64,000 nucleotides of DNA from Metallyticus violacea. Its lineage: Eukaryota > Arthropoda > Insecta > Mantodea > Metallyticidae. A program made the position numbers and the translations under genes. Of this stretch, positions 45,284 through 56,418 are shown piece after piece. Location of the stretch: NCBI GenBank assembly GCA_030762175.1, contig CM060842.1, forward strand, positions 69,763,501 through 69,827,500. The letters run 5' to 3'. The first letter of the stretch is position 1. Each line of letters starts with the position of its first letter. The notes under the pieces are model-generated. The model did not search any database. It was given only the letters and a program-made list of their open reading frames with translations, and was not told where the DNA came from.

Positions 45284-47480
45284 TTAATCACCTTTTATTT
45301 TTAGCTAGTTTCTAGATTTAGATAAATCGGAGCAATAATAATGTAATAAATGTAAACATGTAATTTTTCAAATAAAGAATAAAAGCTCAGGAATATACGT
45401 TCCGGTGTAGGAAACAAGGTACCGGGTACAAGGTATTGCATATTTTTTGTTTTATTTTATTTTAGTGCGAGCAACTATGTCTTCCCGCAGTATCATTAGC
45501 CTGACTTCATTGAGGATATCAATGGAAACAAAGTAAACATCATATCAAAAGTGCACAAGGAGAAAGTAATTGAACGTTATTAGGGAGATTTGGACACATT
45601 TTGAGCACTAAACAACTTTGACACGCATAAAGCAATGGGAATGGGCGCCTACTCCTACAGCTTTTCTATATCCGTTGATTTCTAGACACTCAGATCCTTA
45701 CGCAGTTCTAGTTTGTTGTGGGGGATAGGGTAAGAATAGTGAGCGCTTCATAGACATTTGTCGTAGTCTAGACGAACTTCGGAAACAGTTCTACAAGTTA
45801 ACAGGGAGCAGTGCGGTGCTATGTTCACTAGGATGATGAACCAGTTCAAATTGTGAAAAACTTGTAGAACACATAATCTTTCTGTTCAAAGTTTTACTAG
45901 GATAATTCGACGACCTTTTTGCGAGGGGGAGGAAGAGGGGCTATAACTTAAAGTTGATAAAATATTCTTGTGCCGTATTGAGCTTTTTGTCCTATATTAT
46001 GAGAATTTCATGTTTTATAACACAAAGACTATTATATTTTTGCATGCCAGTGCATGAATGAGACAAACAAATACGTACAGTTTTTGCATAAATAATATGC
46101 AAAGAAACATCGTGTACGAGTATTGTTTAAACTTTAATCATAATGGAGAAATAATGACGGGTGTTATAAAATATCGTTGCACGGGCAACACATGGAAACG
46201 AGCATCAGCGGGTGTCATGATAATATTCTATTTAACCTGTGCATAGGAAACGGATATCGGGAGACTCAAAGCTGGCAATGGTTCATTAACACCGAGGGCA
46301 CTCACAAAGCCATACGCTCGCCAACTGACGGCGCCTGTCAATTGGGGCAGATTAAAAAAAGTATCACCCCCTTATAGAATCAGAAATACACAGAGCTACT
46401 CACTTGGGGCGCGTGGCTTACCCTATGTCAATAACCCCACTATCAGTCGAATTGCTGTAGTACAGCATTACTTTATTGTTCTAGTAATATGAAGCGCGTA
46501 ATGTGTTGTTATCGGAGTGTCTCAAATGCGCATGGCGAAATTGAATGGATGCATACAGTAACCTCACACGTAACTCCAATGCGAATGAATATACATTGGC
46601 ATAATTACTGACCATTTAAACGGGAAGCTATAATCGTTATAAGGCTAAAGTTATTGTAATTAAAACACATACAAAAGTCTTGTAGAGTATTACAATAAAA
46701 ATTAATCAAATACAACCAAAATCCTTTAGGCAGAAGATTTAAATAGTTGCTGAGGCAGTTATTTGTGTGTTATTCTATTAGGTATGTTTGTAGTATGTCA
46801 ACAGACTTAATTAAAGCAGTATATTTGAAGTAGGGCTTAAAACCTATTATTTAGACCTTAAAAGTCGATTAAAAGAGCTATAATACAGATTAACAAAAAT
46901 AATGAACAATTTTAAGAAATACTTTAATCAGATATCCTCAACACATCCTTGGTATTCTAGCAGCAATAACATGAATGAAGTCAGCCAGGCCAAGGTCACC
47001 TTTGGAATGTATAATATCAGCAAAGCTGTGATCAATGCCAGTCCGATAGCAAGGTAAATAAAACAAGGGAAAGAAAGGAATGCGAAATAAAATTGTATTT
47101 AGGTAGAGGCTTGAGGATAAGTAGTAAAATGTAAAAGGGGAAATAAAATGGCATAAAAAAGCCAATATAGTTGCACTTTGTATAACTTTATTCCTATTCC
47201 ATATGTGTCATGGGAGCTAAGGAGCAAGTTTGAGACCGCATTTACAGTACACACAGTAGAGTCCAAGGTCTCTGATCTCGAGTTGCAAGAAATAAGACAT
47301 GCCTGTAGAGACTGCAGTGAGGAAGAATGTACTGGGTGTCGAGACGGAAGGCACACATGGATATAAACTTTATAAGCAAGTCATTGACACAGCCGAAAGT
47401 AATATTCCGAAAAAAAAATGTAATCTGACGAGGAGGGAGATTTGCTAAGAGCAACGAAGCCATAAAGCGTATGCAGTACT
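45284..47480. other. No recognisable gene
   Basis: 46150-46450 is GC-richer with two short + ORFs but no motif. The minus ORFs at 46938-47463 overlap each other in different frames. None is assignable. Confidence 0.5.
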
Positions 47481-47550
47481 ATATTATTATTATTATTATT
47501 ATCATCATCATCATCATCATCATCATCGTCGTCGTCGTCGTCGTCATCAT
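47481..47550. repeat. Compound (ATT)n(ATC)n(GTC)n microsatellite
   Basis: ATT units give way to ATC units and then GTC units in one phase, with ATC returning at the end. It makes the minus ORF at 47381-47566 encode a run of Asp and Asn, which is an artefact of the repeat. Confidence 0.96.
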
Positions 47551-49485
47551 ACATCACTATCATCACTAATATTATTTCAATTTTTATTTCTAACTAAGGG
47601 GAATTTGTAAATGGTCCAGGTCATAAAATATTTTTTAATTTTTTATAATTTATTTTGATACTTTAGCTTTATAAAAATGTCACACCATTTTTAATGAAAC
47701 ATTTTTAAATAACACTTAATTTTCACTGAATTTTCTGCTGGTATTCTCTTTTGTGCCTTTTTTAGATTTTGTTGAAATGTATTTTATATATTGACTGCGT
47801 TGTAGGCTATGTGGTACTTTTCTTCCTTCCTTTGATGTGATGTGACTGTATTGTAATTCCGGAGTTTGATGTTCTGTTGTTTGTTGATGGACTCGTGCTA
47901 AACATTGAATACTCAAGCAAGTTTTGTTTTTAGTAGTTAAGACAGGTGGTGGTTGAGTAGGTATAATAGTTACTTTAATTAGTTTCTGTTTGAAAAAAAT
48001 GCCAAAGTCAAAAGAAGTTTTCAAGAATAGAAGGTTTAAGACAAACCAGCTCAAGAGAATGGTGGTATAGGCTAGTTTATATAAACATAATGCACTACAG
48101 CCCAGATTGAAGATTTGTCCAAGTCAGGACTCCACAGAAAGTGTCTATTCAGACAATTTCCCAATGAATCATTCCATATACTATCTTTATCTATTTTTTT
48201 GGAGTGCATACAATGAAATTAGGAGTACACGTGTTGTGATTTAACTATAATAGCATTAAAAAAACTCTAAAGCAAGGGGCATTAATTCTGGCGAGAACAT
48301 GGCTACAAGTTTCAATTTTGAAACAAATAGGTACGGTAAGAATTGTAGAAGCTGAAAAAGGAGACGCAAAAAACAAAACAAAACAAAACAAAACAAATGA
48401 CGAACAAGGCAGACTCCAAGTGTGATAAATAGAAATCTGAATTACTGTAAGTTTAAAAAAAAGTATTTTTCCTTAGGCATACATGGGAAATTATTCCAAA
48501 TCCGGGGAGAATTAAAATATATACTTCGGGATGTCCGAAAAATCAAAATAAATGTTGATAGAGAATTGGGTCCCGATTAGTTATTTTAATAAAACCATTT
48601 ATTATAATTATGATTCTAAATGATGCAATAATTGTCTTTAATTGCAATTTACCAGAAGTTCAAAATGCTCAAACCTATGATATGCCCCATTATCTCAGGA
48701 AGTTTTTAAAATAGAAATGTTTGTGAATATAATTGGTTATGCATTAATCCTAATGCTTGGAAGGTATGTATAATATTTGATCTTAGTAGTTGAATATGGC
48801 CAAATAATATAATTAGTTCGCCAAAATTTTTCTACAATTGTTTTTAAAAAAAAAATATTCAGAAGTAAAAAATCCATTCTGTGACTCAGCACTCTCTCTG
48901 AATTGTCCTCAAGATTAATTGATTTTTACAGCTATATCTGTATAAATAAAAAATGACTTATTTGGGTAATTTGACATGATTTAGATAGGCAAGTGTAGGT
49001 TCGCTGGAGTAAAGAATTTCATTAGCGGATCAAAAGTGAACTGTTCTTTTTATTCCATAAGTGAGTTATATGCAAATATTATGTGTGGTAGTAACGCATA
49101 TTGCTCATTCTACTTGTGACTTGGTTAGCTCTCCCTAAAGGTCACTGCAGAAGGTTGTTAGGCTTAACATTATCTTCATGACTTCGCTTATGGAAAGAGC
49201 CTTTGAATATTTTCGTGGCCGGTGCAGCTTTGAAGAAGCAGCATGAATAAGATACACAACATATAGTAGCAAAAAGTATCATTATATTCCCTACCTAGGT
49301 CTACAAATGATCAATACCCTTATTTCACTGAGTTATATAAATAAATTCAATAAACCAACAGAGGCTTACAAAAAGTTCAACTTGGCAGCCTTATTCATGT
49401 GTTACAATGCTAGCCTAGTAATAACGAGAATTTGATCAATATTTTTGTGACACTAAGATGTCCACAAAGATAAAATTGGTTTTGA

Positions 49486-49519
<34 letters not shown>

Positions 49520-50436
49520 ACCAGGAGGGGGGTTTATCTTTATATACCTTTAACATCGGCATGTTTTATATTCTAATTTTGCATTGAATATGCTACTATA
49601 AATTCTAAGAGACATTTTTTCATAGCTTTGTTTGAAATTTTTTAAAATTCTTGAATAACTTATATTAAGTAAAATATGAGATCATTGATATATTTTGATA
49701 CAAAATTGCTTTAGAAAGTCTTTTCACTGTTTTCTAATCATTACTATATATTATTTGAGATTTATAACCTTTAATCGCGTTAGTGTGAAAGTATGTGTTC
49801 GGATTAGCTTAAAAAAGTGTCATTTAACAATACCTATAATTACGTTGCTCTATAATTTAGATGACTGTGCATAAGTAAGTTATTAGGGATTACAAAAGTA
49901 ATATTGCCACAAATCTACTCCTTTGCTCACAAATGTTACCGTAGTGACATCATGAAGACATAGCCCTACTTGATTTCACTTCCTAAAAAGATCTACTTAG
50001 CTATTCTACACTCGCTTGGGTATGCTTGTGAAATGTCTTTTGTTGTAAAATTAATTTTTTTGTTATTAACCATATCGCATTGTGAAATTTATTACATTCT
50101 TCCAGGTTATTAGTAGTAAATATGTTTATTTCAATAATGACTTGCGGATACACAAATTACACACTTAATCAGCACACGGGTCTAGCCAGACCGATCATCC
50201 TCCTATTTACACATATGAAATGCTGAGAAAACAGAAAAAAAAAAAACATCCAGAAGTACCCAGAGTTACATATACACAAACATTATGAAATAACCCTTCC
50301 CCTCCCCCCATTATGTCGGACCAAATAATGATCCATTAATATCTTTCAGGTTATGAAAGAGTGGGCGTTAACAAATACTGAACAATTTGTCTTTTCACTG
50401 TTCCCTGCTAGGGAAAGATGTATATGGTGGTCTATT
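47551..50436. other. No recognisable gene; two microsatellites
   Basis: Contains (AAAAC)n at 48368-48397 and (ATT)n at 49486-49516. The 112-codon minus ORF at 47716-48054 has no motif. Otherwise AT-rich DNA. Confidence 0.55.
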
Positions 50437-50500
50437 CCCAATTGATTCTTTCCTAGCGTTCCCATCACCAACTTAAAAACGGGCGTTAAACACCAATCAG
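50437..50500 (+). mobile_element. SINE-B 3' scrap (copy 7)
   Basis: AAAAACGGGCGTTAAACACC at about 50476-50495 is the SINE-B 3' end. The bases before it (TTCCCAATTGATTCTTTCC) may be a worn part of the CCCAATATATCATTTC region. Extent to the left is uncertain. Confidence 0.55.
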
Positions 50501-50944
50501 ATTAAAGAATAAAATTTGCTTCTGGAAATTTCTGACAACTAACTGGCACTATCGGACATTTCCTGATCCACCCTTCTCGTCCCAGTAATAAACACTCTAC
50601 ACCAATCTAAACAATGCATATGCCACAATATTTGTCTTATGATACATTCACAAAAAGTGATAAAGTTTGTAATAAAGCACAAAAGTATTTAATGGCGGAT
50701 ACAACAACAAATTCCTAATTAGGTAAACTGCAATGTTAAGGGGAATGTTTCACGATATATGTGCTTGTTCCTTTCAAATTCTTGTAACGCACAGACTAGA
50801 TGTGAACTGTTAGGGCCATCAATAGAGTGTTTTTCTAGGAGAAGCGTTTTCCATTTAGTAAATTTAGCTTTAAAAGCAAGTAAAATCAAAGAACTGACGT
50901 GTTTGATGGGTATTTCAGTAATTACCTATAAGAAAACAATATTT
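50501..50944. other. No recognisable gene
   Basis: The 63-codon + ORF at 50759-50950 overlaps the mariner relic boundary and has no motif. The expected C-terminal half of that mariner cannot be found here. Confidence 0.5.
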
Positions 50945-51170
50945 GTATGAGGCGGTGCATTATCCTGAAGGAGATTTGTTGTCATATTCACTATTTTATT
51001 CATAGATGGTTTGCAAAGTAGCTTTTTCCTCGAAAAACATCTTATTAGCTGTCTTAAAACTGAAGCAATACACTTTCCTCCTGGAAAGAAGCATCATGCT
51101 TCCATTCCTTTGTTTGCTGTTTTGACTCTGGTGTGCAGTACTGATCAGTAGTCACAAATCGGTGAAGAAA
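50945..51170 (-). pseudogene. mariner transposase core relic
   Basis: The minus strand near 51085-51170 reads RFVTTDQYCTPESKQQTKEW, matching mariner RFVTTDETW.H.YTPE.K.QSK.W with the first catalytic Asp kept and two residues lost. About 190 bp downstream LLQDNAPPHT carries the second Asp (DNAP.HT). The spacing is shorter than usual and the intervening frame is broken. HPPYSPDLAPSD is missing. Upstream sequence to about 51300 has weaker similarity. No terminal repeat was found. Confidence 0.65.
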
Positions 51171-52344
51171 ACTCTGAAAACTATGGAAGGTACTTGGAAA
51201 ATTTGCACTCATATACATTTGTGATTAGCAAATGCATCAGCCTTTAGCTCTTTCATACTTAGCTCTTCTGTTTGGTTGAGATACACCCTTCACTTCAGAT
51301 GCCTAAGTTGCAACAATGTCGAACATCTTCAACGTGCAATTTTATGAACTTTGTTATTCTCTTGCTTTCGCATTCAACAGGTGAGGCAAAGAAACTAATT
51401 GATTTAGAGCATACACTTAGTGAATGGCAGACAATAATGATCTTGAGGTATGTTTCTCCTCCCTATCTTCCCCTTACTCCGTCGTTTATTAAATGTTGTA
51501 CTTTAATCTATCCACACGTAACGGACACCAGCGTTTATGCCAGTAGCTGTTTAAATGGAAGTCTTTGTTTCATTGTTGACAATCAGAATTTGCTATAATC
51601 ATTCACATGTCACCTTTCGACGATTCTGAATCCAATGTTAATGTTCACCTACGTTCGTATTCTCTTTTCAATTGTTTTCTCTCATGAAAAGCGAGGTTCC
51701 CATTAGGTAGACAGACTTGCCCCAAAAGAATAGCAGGGTACGTTACAATCCTCATCTTCATGCTAAGCCGGTTTAGGCGTTCGTCGAGCAAAGTGCATTA
51801 CTCACGCTCTACCATGGGCCGCCATTATCATATCGCACTTTCTCACTCCCTCCAGGTGCCCAAAGAGAAAATTTTAATCTTCGTTATGACGGGAGGAAAA
51901 ATTTATAACGCTTTTAAAATGACAGTGTTCGCTCAGGTGGCAGCGAATGGAACTTTTATTGCTTTTACTGCCTGAGAGAGCTTTCGTTTGTTTGTTGGAG
52001 ATGACTGTGAAGAACGTTGCTTGACTTTAATTAAATGTCTCATGGCACTTGCACCTTCAAGAGTGAATTTATAAACTTCTATATTAGCTATTCACAACGC
52101 CAGTGGCAATCTAAAACCATAACAAAAGCTGTCTGACTCAGATGGAAAACGCTAACTATGCATATGCTAATGTAATTCAAATTTTTCAAGACTTGTCCAT
52201 AATAACAAAATATTGATTTAAGGCATTCTCAGTTTTCATCATGTTCATAGTTTCATAATAATAAACATTTCTCTATTTTCTTTATAGGCGAATTACACCT
52301 ACTATCCAAAAATATAGAGTTTACTAAAAATGTTTACATCGCTT
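51171..52344. other. No recognisable gene
   Basis: The + ORFs at 51272-51598 and 51760-51975 have no domain. 51171-51300 may be the 5' continuation of the mariner relic. Confidence 0.5.
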
Positions 52345-52910
52345 CAGGTGGCCGAGATCGTTAAGGTGGGGACTCGTGAGCGGGAGATTTTGGGGTTCGA
52401 TTCCCACCAGAACCGTCCTCCCTGACTGAGGTTTTTTCCAGGTTTTCTTCAGTCCTCATAAATGGTAAATGCCGGAAATGTACCCTAAACTTAAGCCTGG
52501 AACGCTTACTTCCTTAAAAAAATACTCTTTTCCCAATTTATCATTTCATTTCCTGTATCATCAGTGTCCACCACCCGTTTATTTTTTATAAGTGGTGTTT
52601 AACGCCCGTTTTTACTACTGAGGCACCACAGACGGCGAACACTGATGATACATGATATGAAATGATAAATTGGGAAAGGATTTTATTTTTAAGGAAGGAA
52701 ACGTTCCAGGCCTAAGTTGGGGTACCTTCCCGGCATTTGCCATTTATGAGGACTGAGAAAAACTTGGAAAAAACCTCAGTCAGGAAGGGCGGTCCTGACT
52801 GAATTCGAACCCCAGACCATGAGTCCGCGCCTTAACGACCTCGGCCACTCGTGGCGATCCCACCGCCTGTGGTGTTCCAGTAGTAAAAACGAGCATTAAA
52901 CACTATTCAA
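52345..52910 (+). mobile_element. SINE-B copy 8, interrupted by a second SINE-B
   Basis: The + strand head CAGGTGGCCGAGATCGTTAA with box B GGGGTTCGATTCCC leads into the body as far as ATCAGTGTCCACC at about 52572. It resumes at about 52858 with CACCGCCTGTGGTG and ends in CATTAAACACTATTC near 52910. The interruption is SINE-B copy 9 in the opposite orientation. Confidence 0.9.
52574..52857 (-). mobile_element. SINE-B copy 9, nested inside copy 8
   Basis: Minus-strand SINE-B with 3' end GGGCGTTAAACACCACTT at 52592-52609 and head at about 52856 (CGAGTGGCCGAGGTCGTTAA; box B GGGGTTCGAATTC). A short piece of the head between boxes is deleted (GCTC-type sequence before CATGAGTC). The junctions share a CCACC-type string, probably the target duplication. 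Insertion in opposite orientation creates a large imperfect palindrome. Confidence 0.9.
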
Positions 52911-53224
52911 AAAATATATATTTGCACTTAATGTTATTATTGCGATTCAGATTTATGGGTAAATAAATATGTTTTCTGCCATAATTTACAATCTCCAAAT
53001 TAATTGAAATTTCAAATTTAGATCTTTAGTTTCAGAATATAAACTCGCATATCATCTAAAATTAAAATTTTAATTTTGTTTTATTTGAATTAATATGAAG
53101 GTTACGGAGGAAAAACAATTAAAGTCCACTTTTGATGAAATTTGAAATTTTGGTGCCAATGGATTTTCGTACACGGAAAAAATCACATGTAGTCCATAGC
53201 AATCAGCATAGAAAAAATAGTGTC
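52911..53224. other. No recognisable gene
   Basis: AT-rich. The right end may belong to the DUF7869-like relic that follows. Confidence 0.5.
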
Positions 53225-53915
53225 CAGGGAAAAAATAATCAGAGTTCTTTGTAAAATGTCTATAATGAGATCATAGCAAGAAAGGGAGCTACTGAAGTTG
53301 CATCAATGTTATTTGACTTTTGTTTTCATCACCTGGACCCATCAATTGCAAATTTGCAAACTTTTGCGATTTCGTGTCCAGGCCAAAATAAAAAGTATTC
53401 CATTATTCGCCTCACTCATCTATGTTTCATAAGTACAACATATATGAGTCAGAAATAGTGACTTTCCCATCAGAAGCCACATTTATATGGAATGTGATAA
53501 AGATATGGGTTCAATAAATAAAAAACCTATGCTGAAACACCCAGTTATTGGAATGAGCATCCCAGAAAATGCCACGTGAAACGACCTCCCTTCAATATCA
53601 TTCCCAGGATATTTTTAAAATCTTGGTACGTATTCATTCCTTAATAAAGAATACAAAAGACATGTCCAATGAAGTTGAGAGAATTACGAGAAATTGAGGG
53701 CTGATAAAACTTCTGGAACTATAACCTACAATGACTCCTGGGAGTCCTACGTTACTGTTGACAAAATGTGCCCTACATAGACTGATGAGCAGATTGCCCT
53801 TTTGTATTCAAGTTTAATTCCACTTTCCAAGGTTAAATATGACGGCCTACAATGCCTGAAGAGATTCTGTCCCAAAAATGTTCAACTCTGTTTTCAAGGT
53901 TAACTGTAATAGACA
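53225..53915 (+). pseudogene. DUF7869-like transposon protein relic
   Basis: The + strand frames give a colinear set of blocks of a widespread insect transposon-encoded protein, which I believe is annotated as DUF7869: GATEVASMLFDFCFHHL, ISCPGQNKKYSIIRLTHLC (family: ..SD.C.GQN.N..I), FPIRSHIYMECDKDMGSINK (family: FP.RGHS.MECD...G.I.K), then shifted TYAETPSYWNE, RPPFNIIP, DKTSGTITYNDSWES and KVKYDGLQCLKRFCPKN (family: ..KY.DL..L..FC). The acidic residue of the SDxC motif is lost and several frameshifts and stops are present. The domain name is from memory; the block order is what I see. Confidence 0.72.
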
Positions 53916-53976
53916 ATGAATAATATTGATTGAATGATTATTTTCAATAGTGTTTCATTAATATTATATAGTTAGA

Positions 53977-54203
53977 CCGCCACCGGTGGCCGAGGTCGTT
54001 GCGCGGAATCATGAGCGGGATGTTTGGGGTTCGATTCTCGCCAGGACCGTCCTCTCTGACTGCCAGGGAGATACCCTAAACTTAGGCCTGTAATGTTTCC
54101 TTCCTTAAAAAAATCTTTCCCAATATATCATTTCATTTCGTGTACCATCAACATCCACTGCCTGTGTTGCCTTAGTAGTAAAAAGGCCGTTAAATACCAC
54201 TGA
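53977..54203 (+). mobile_element. SINE-B copy 10 (internal deletion)
   Basis: The head CCGCCACCGGTGGCCGAGGT starts at 53977, with box B GGGGTTCGATTCTC. The CCAGGTTTTCCTCAG segment is deleted after CTCTGACTG; the body and 3' end GGCCGTTAAATACC are present. Flanks resemble ATAGTTAGAC and ATAGTAGAC, a probable duplication with a one-base indel. Confidence 0.88.
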
Positions 54204-54737
54204 AAAATAATAATACAATAGTAGACTTTGATTGTTTTATTTACAAGTATAACCTCGACTTTTATTATTAATAATTAACATGAAAATTAACGCGACACTA
54301 ATTTCAAAAGAAAGGTCTATTATAAAACTCCCTTAAGAATTATTCTAGAAAGAAACGTTTCTATATATCTAAATTTTGTAGCGTTTTAAACTTCAAATTG
54401 CGTTTCTGTAAAAAAGTAAAAAGTGGACTTTGGTTGTTTTTCCTTTACACCCTTCAATAAATATTATTGAACATTTTTAAACATTTCGAGCAAATTAATT
54501 AATGATCTGACCGTTAATGGATATAATTACCCTGTGGCAGTGTATGGTCGACCTAATCTTACACGATTATGAAGAACGAAAATTGGGGCGCTACCAACAA
54601 TTAGCCGGAATAAAGATTAAGCGATTGTTTACATTATATTGCTTCCTGGACTAAATATTGTATTTCAAAGTGCACGCTGTGTTTCTATATCGAACTCTAA
54701 ATTTATTTGGTCCACTGTGCAATTTATGCTATAGTTC
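54204..54737. other. No recognisable gene
   Basis: AT-rich spacer. Confidence 0.55.
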
Positions 54738-54748
54738 ACCAAGGAGTT

Positions 54749-55005
54749 ACACCCAAGATCGCGGGTTCAAACCCGGCCAGGATCGATGGATCCTGGAAAA
54801 ATCCTAAGTATGGTTTTCTTCGGAAGGGAAGTAAAGCCCTGGGTCCCATGTCGTACATTTTACGGCACGAAAAAGAACCTCAAGCCTGAAAGAAGAGGCC
54901 TCTGAGCAAAATTTGTCGGCCGTTTTACGATCTGATTTGAATGGGACACTGATGACCTGAGTGTTAAAGAGCGTCCGTAAATAAAACAAATCAACAACAA
55001 CAACA
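54749..55005 (+). mobile_element. SINE-A copy 6 (5'-truncated within the tRNA head)
   Basis: Begins at ACACCCAAGATCGCGGGTTC, in the anticodon arm, so box A is lost and box B kept. The GATTTTTTCGGGCG region is partly replaced, and the rest is complete with a (CAA)n-like tail. A perfect 11-bp duplication, ACCAAGGAGTT, flanks the truncated form (54738-54748 and 55006-55016), so truncation happened at insertion, as in LINE-driven target-primed reverse transcription. Confidence 0.93.
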
Positions 55006-55016
55006 ACCAAGGAGTT

Positions 55017-55369
55017 TCGTTTTACCATTGGTACATCTTGACATTCGTGTGATTCTTACAAAATATTTTGCAACAAGCCGCAAATAAAACTAAGGCAAGC
55101 AAGATCCAAACCAGAATAAGATCTCGCACTAGCCAAAGTTAACCCTATATTAGGGTCCATGAATCTTCTCCCAGTAAATGACCATACTCAACATTTCATT
55201 TATTTACTTAAATATTCGTTAAGCTTCATAATTTTACAGACATAATTTCTGGCGATAAATTTTGACTTTACAATATTTTGTTAACTTAATGCCTTTGTGC
55301 ACATGGTTGTCACTTGCGGCTCACGAGAGGAGTGCAAGTTGAAGCATGTTCAGTTCCGCCTACAACAAA
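55017..55369. other. No recognisable gene
   Basis: Probably includes the worn 5' region of the mariner relic that follows, but no terminal repeat was identified. Confidence 0.5.
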
Positions 55370-55590
55370 ATGGAGGTGACACGTGACTAACAATATGCTA
55401 CTCTGAAACTCTGCTTTCGTACCAGCAAATTTCCAGAACCTGAGGCCTTTGCAATGTTACAAGAGGCCTACGAGAGTTTGTTCTTCCTTATAGCAGAGCA
55501 TGAAAATTGTTTAAACCATTTAAAGAAGGAGGCAATCAGTTTCAAATGAAGAACAGGATGGTTAGGTTTGTGCTCTAACGGAAGAAAACA
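55370..55590 (+). pseudogene. mariner transposase N-terminal relic
   Basis: ATG at 55370 opens MEVTRD, an in-frame stop, then QYATLKLCFRTSKFPEPEAF and AMLQEAYES, aligning with the mariner start EQR..IKFC.K.GKS..ETF.ML..AYG. Weaker similarity continues (NCLNHLKKEAISFK, a stop, RTGW...), where the family has VFEWHKRFKEGRES...RSGRP. The HTH recognition part is badly eroded, and nothing beyond about 55590 can be read. It resembles the relic at 37135-37245 more than the element at 26.5 kb. Confidence 0.62.
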
Positions 55591-55860
55591 AATTGTCATT
55601 GTGAGAAAGGATCATCGAATTACAGCCTTCTTCCATTAAAACCTAATTCACCCTATATAAAAATAAAAAATAAAGCAAAATAAATACTAAACAAATAACT
55701 CGAGAAAAGCCACAAACTAAATGAAAACTATTTTAACAAAACAATGTCACTTATAGTAAACAATTGAATGTAGAGTAAGATGTTAAACTCAAGGTAAAAA
55801 CTACTACAGTAAGATTTCTTAATCTTTTTTTTTCCACAACTCGCTTAGCATAAAACTAGT

Positions 55861-55909
55861 TTTATTTTGTTTATTTAAGGACGCTCTTCAACATCTCAGG
55901 TCATCAGCC
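55861..55909 (-). mobile_element. SINE-A 3' scrap, minus strand
   Basis: The reverse complement reads GCTGATGACCTGAGATGTTG and AAGAGCGTCCTTAAATAAA, the SINE-A 3' end. It is the only antisense SINE-A piece found in the window. Confidence 0.85.
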
Positions 55910-56156
55910 TTTATATAAAACTAGGGATAAAAATATGAGAGTAAGGGAAAACCACCAAACTTTGTATAAAATTGTCATAAATTAAATACAAATACGTATC
56001 CGATAATAATTTTCTATTTAAATCTTGGAAGAGCAAGACACAGAAGACAGAAGAACATACATTGGTAATTCGTTTAATTATTATCACTAAGACAATCGAA
56101 AGAAACTTCTTACGCATGCGCAATGTGCACCTACACATTACTAATTCTCCAAAAGT

Positions 56157-56407
56157 GTCAGTTCTGGTAACCACATTTGCCTCTTAGATCCAAGCTCCTG
56201 GGTTTAAACCCGGTAATTATGACTTCCTTCGGGGAAAGTAATGTCGCTAAATCCCTTGTTGTAGATTTACGGCATGTAAAGAATCTCAATCGTGAAAGAA
56301 GAGACTTCTGAGCAAAATGTACGGCCGTTTCACGCGCTGGATTGAATAGGACGATATTGAGCAGAGATGTTGAATAGCGTGCTTAAATAAAATAAACCTG
56401 AAATATC
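56157..56407 (+). mobile_element. SINE-A copy 7 (internally deleted, diverged)
   Basis: A worn head (TTCTGGTAACCACATTTGCC, box B-like GGGTTTAAACCC) is followed directly by ATTATGACTTCCTTCGGGGA, so the GATGGATTTTTTCGGGCG part is missing. The body is diverged to the A-rich tail. The 11-bp duplication TCTCCAAAAGT occurs at 56146-56156 and 56408-56418. The high divergence suggests an older insertion. Confidence 0.9.
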
Positions 56408-56418
56408 TCTCCAAAAGT

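Noticed and set aside
47381..47566. ORF with a long Asp/Asn run
   Set aside because: The run is a translated ATT/ATC/GTC microsatellite.
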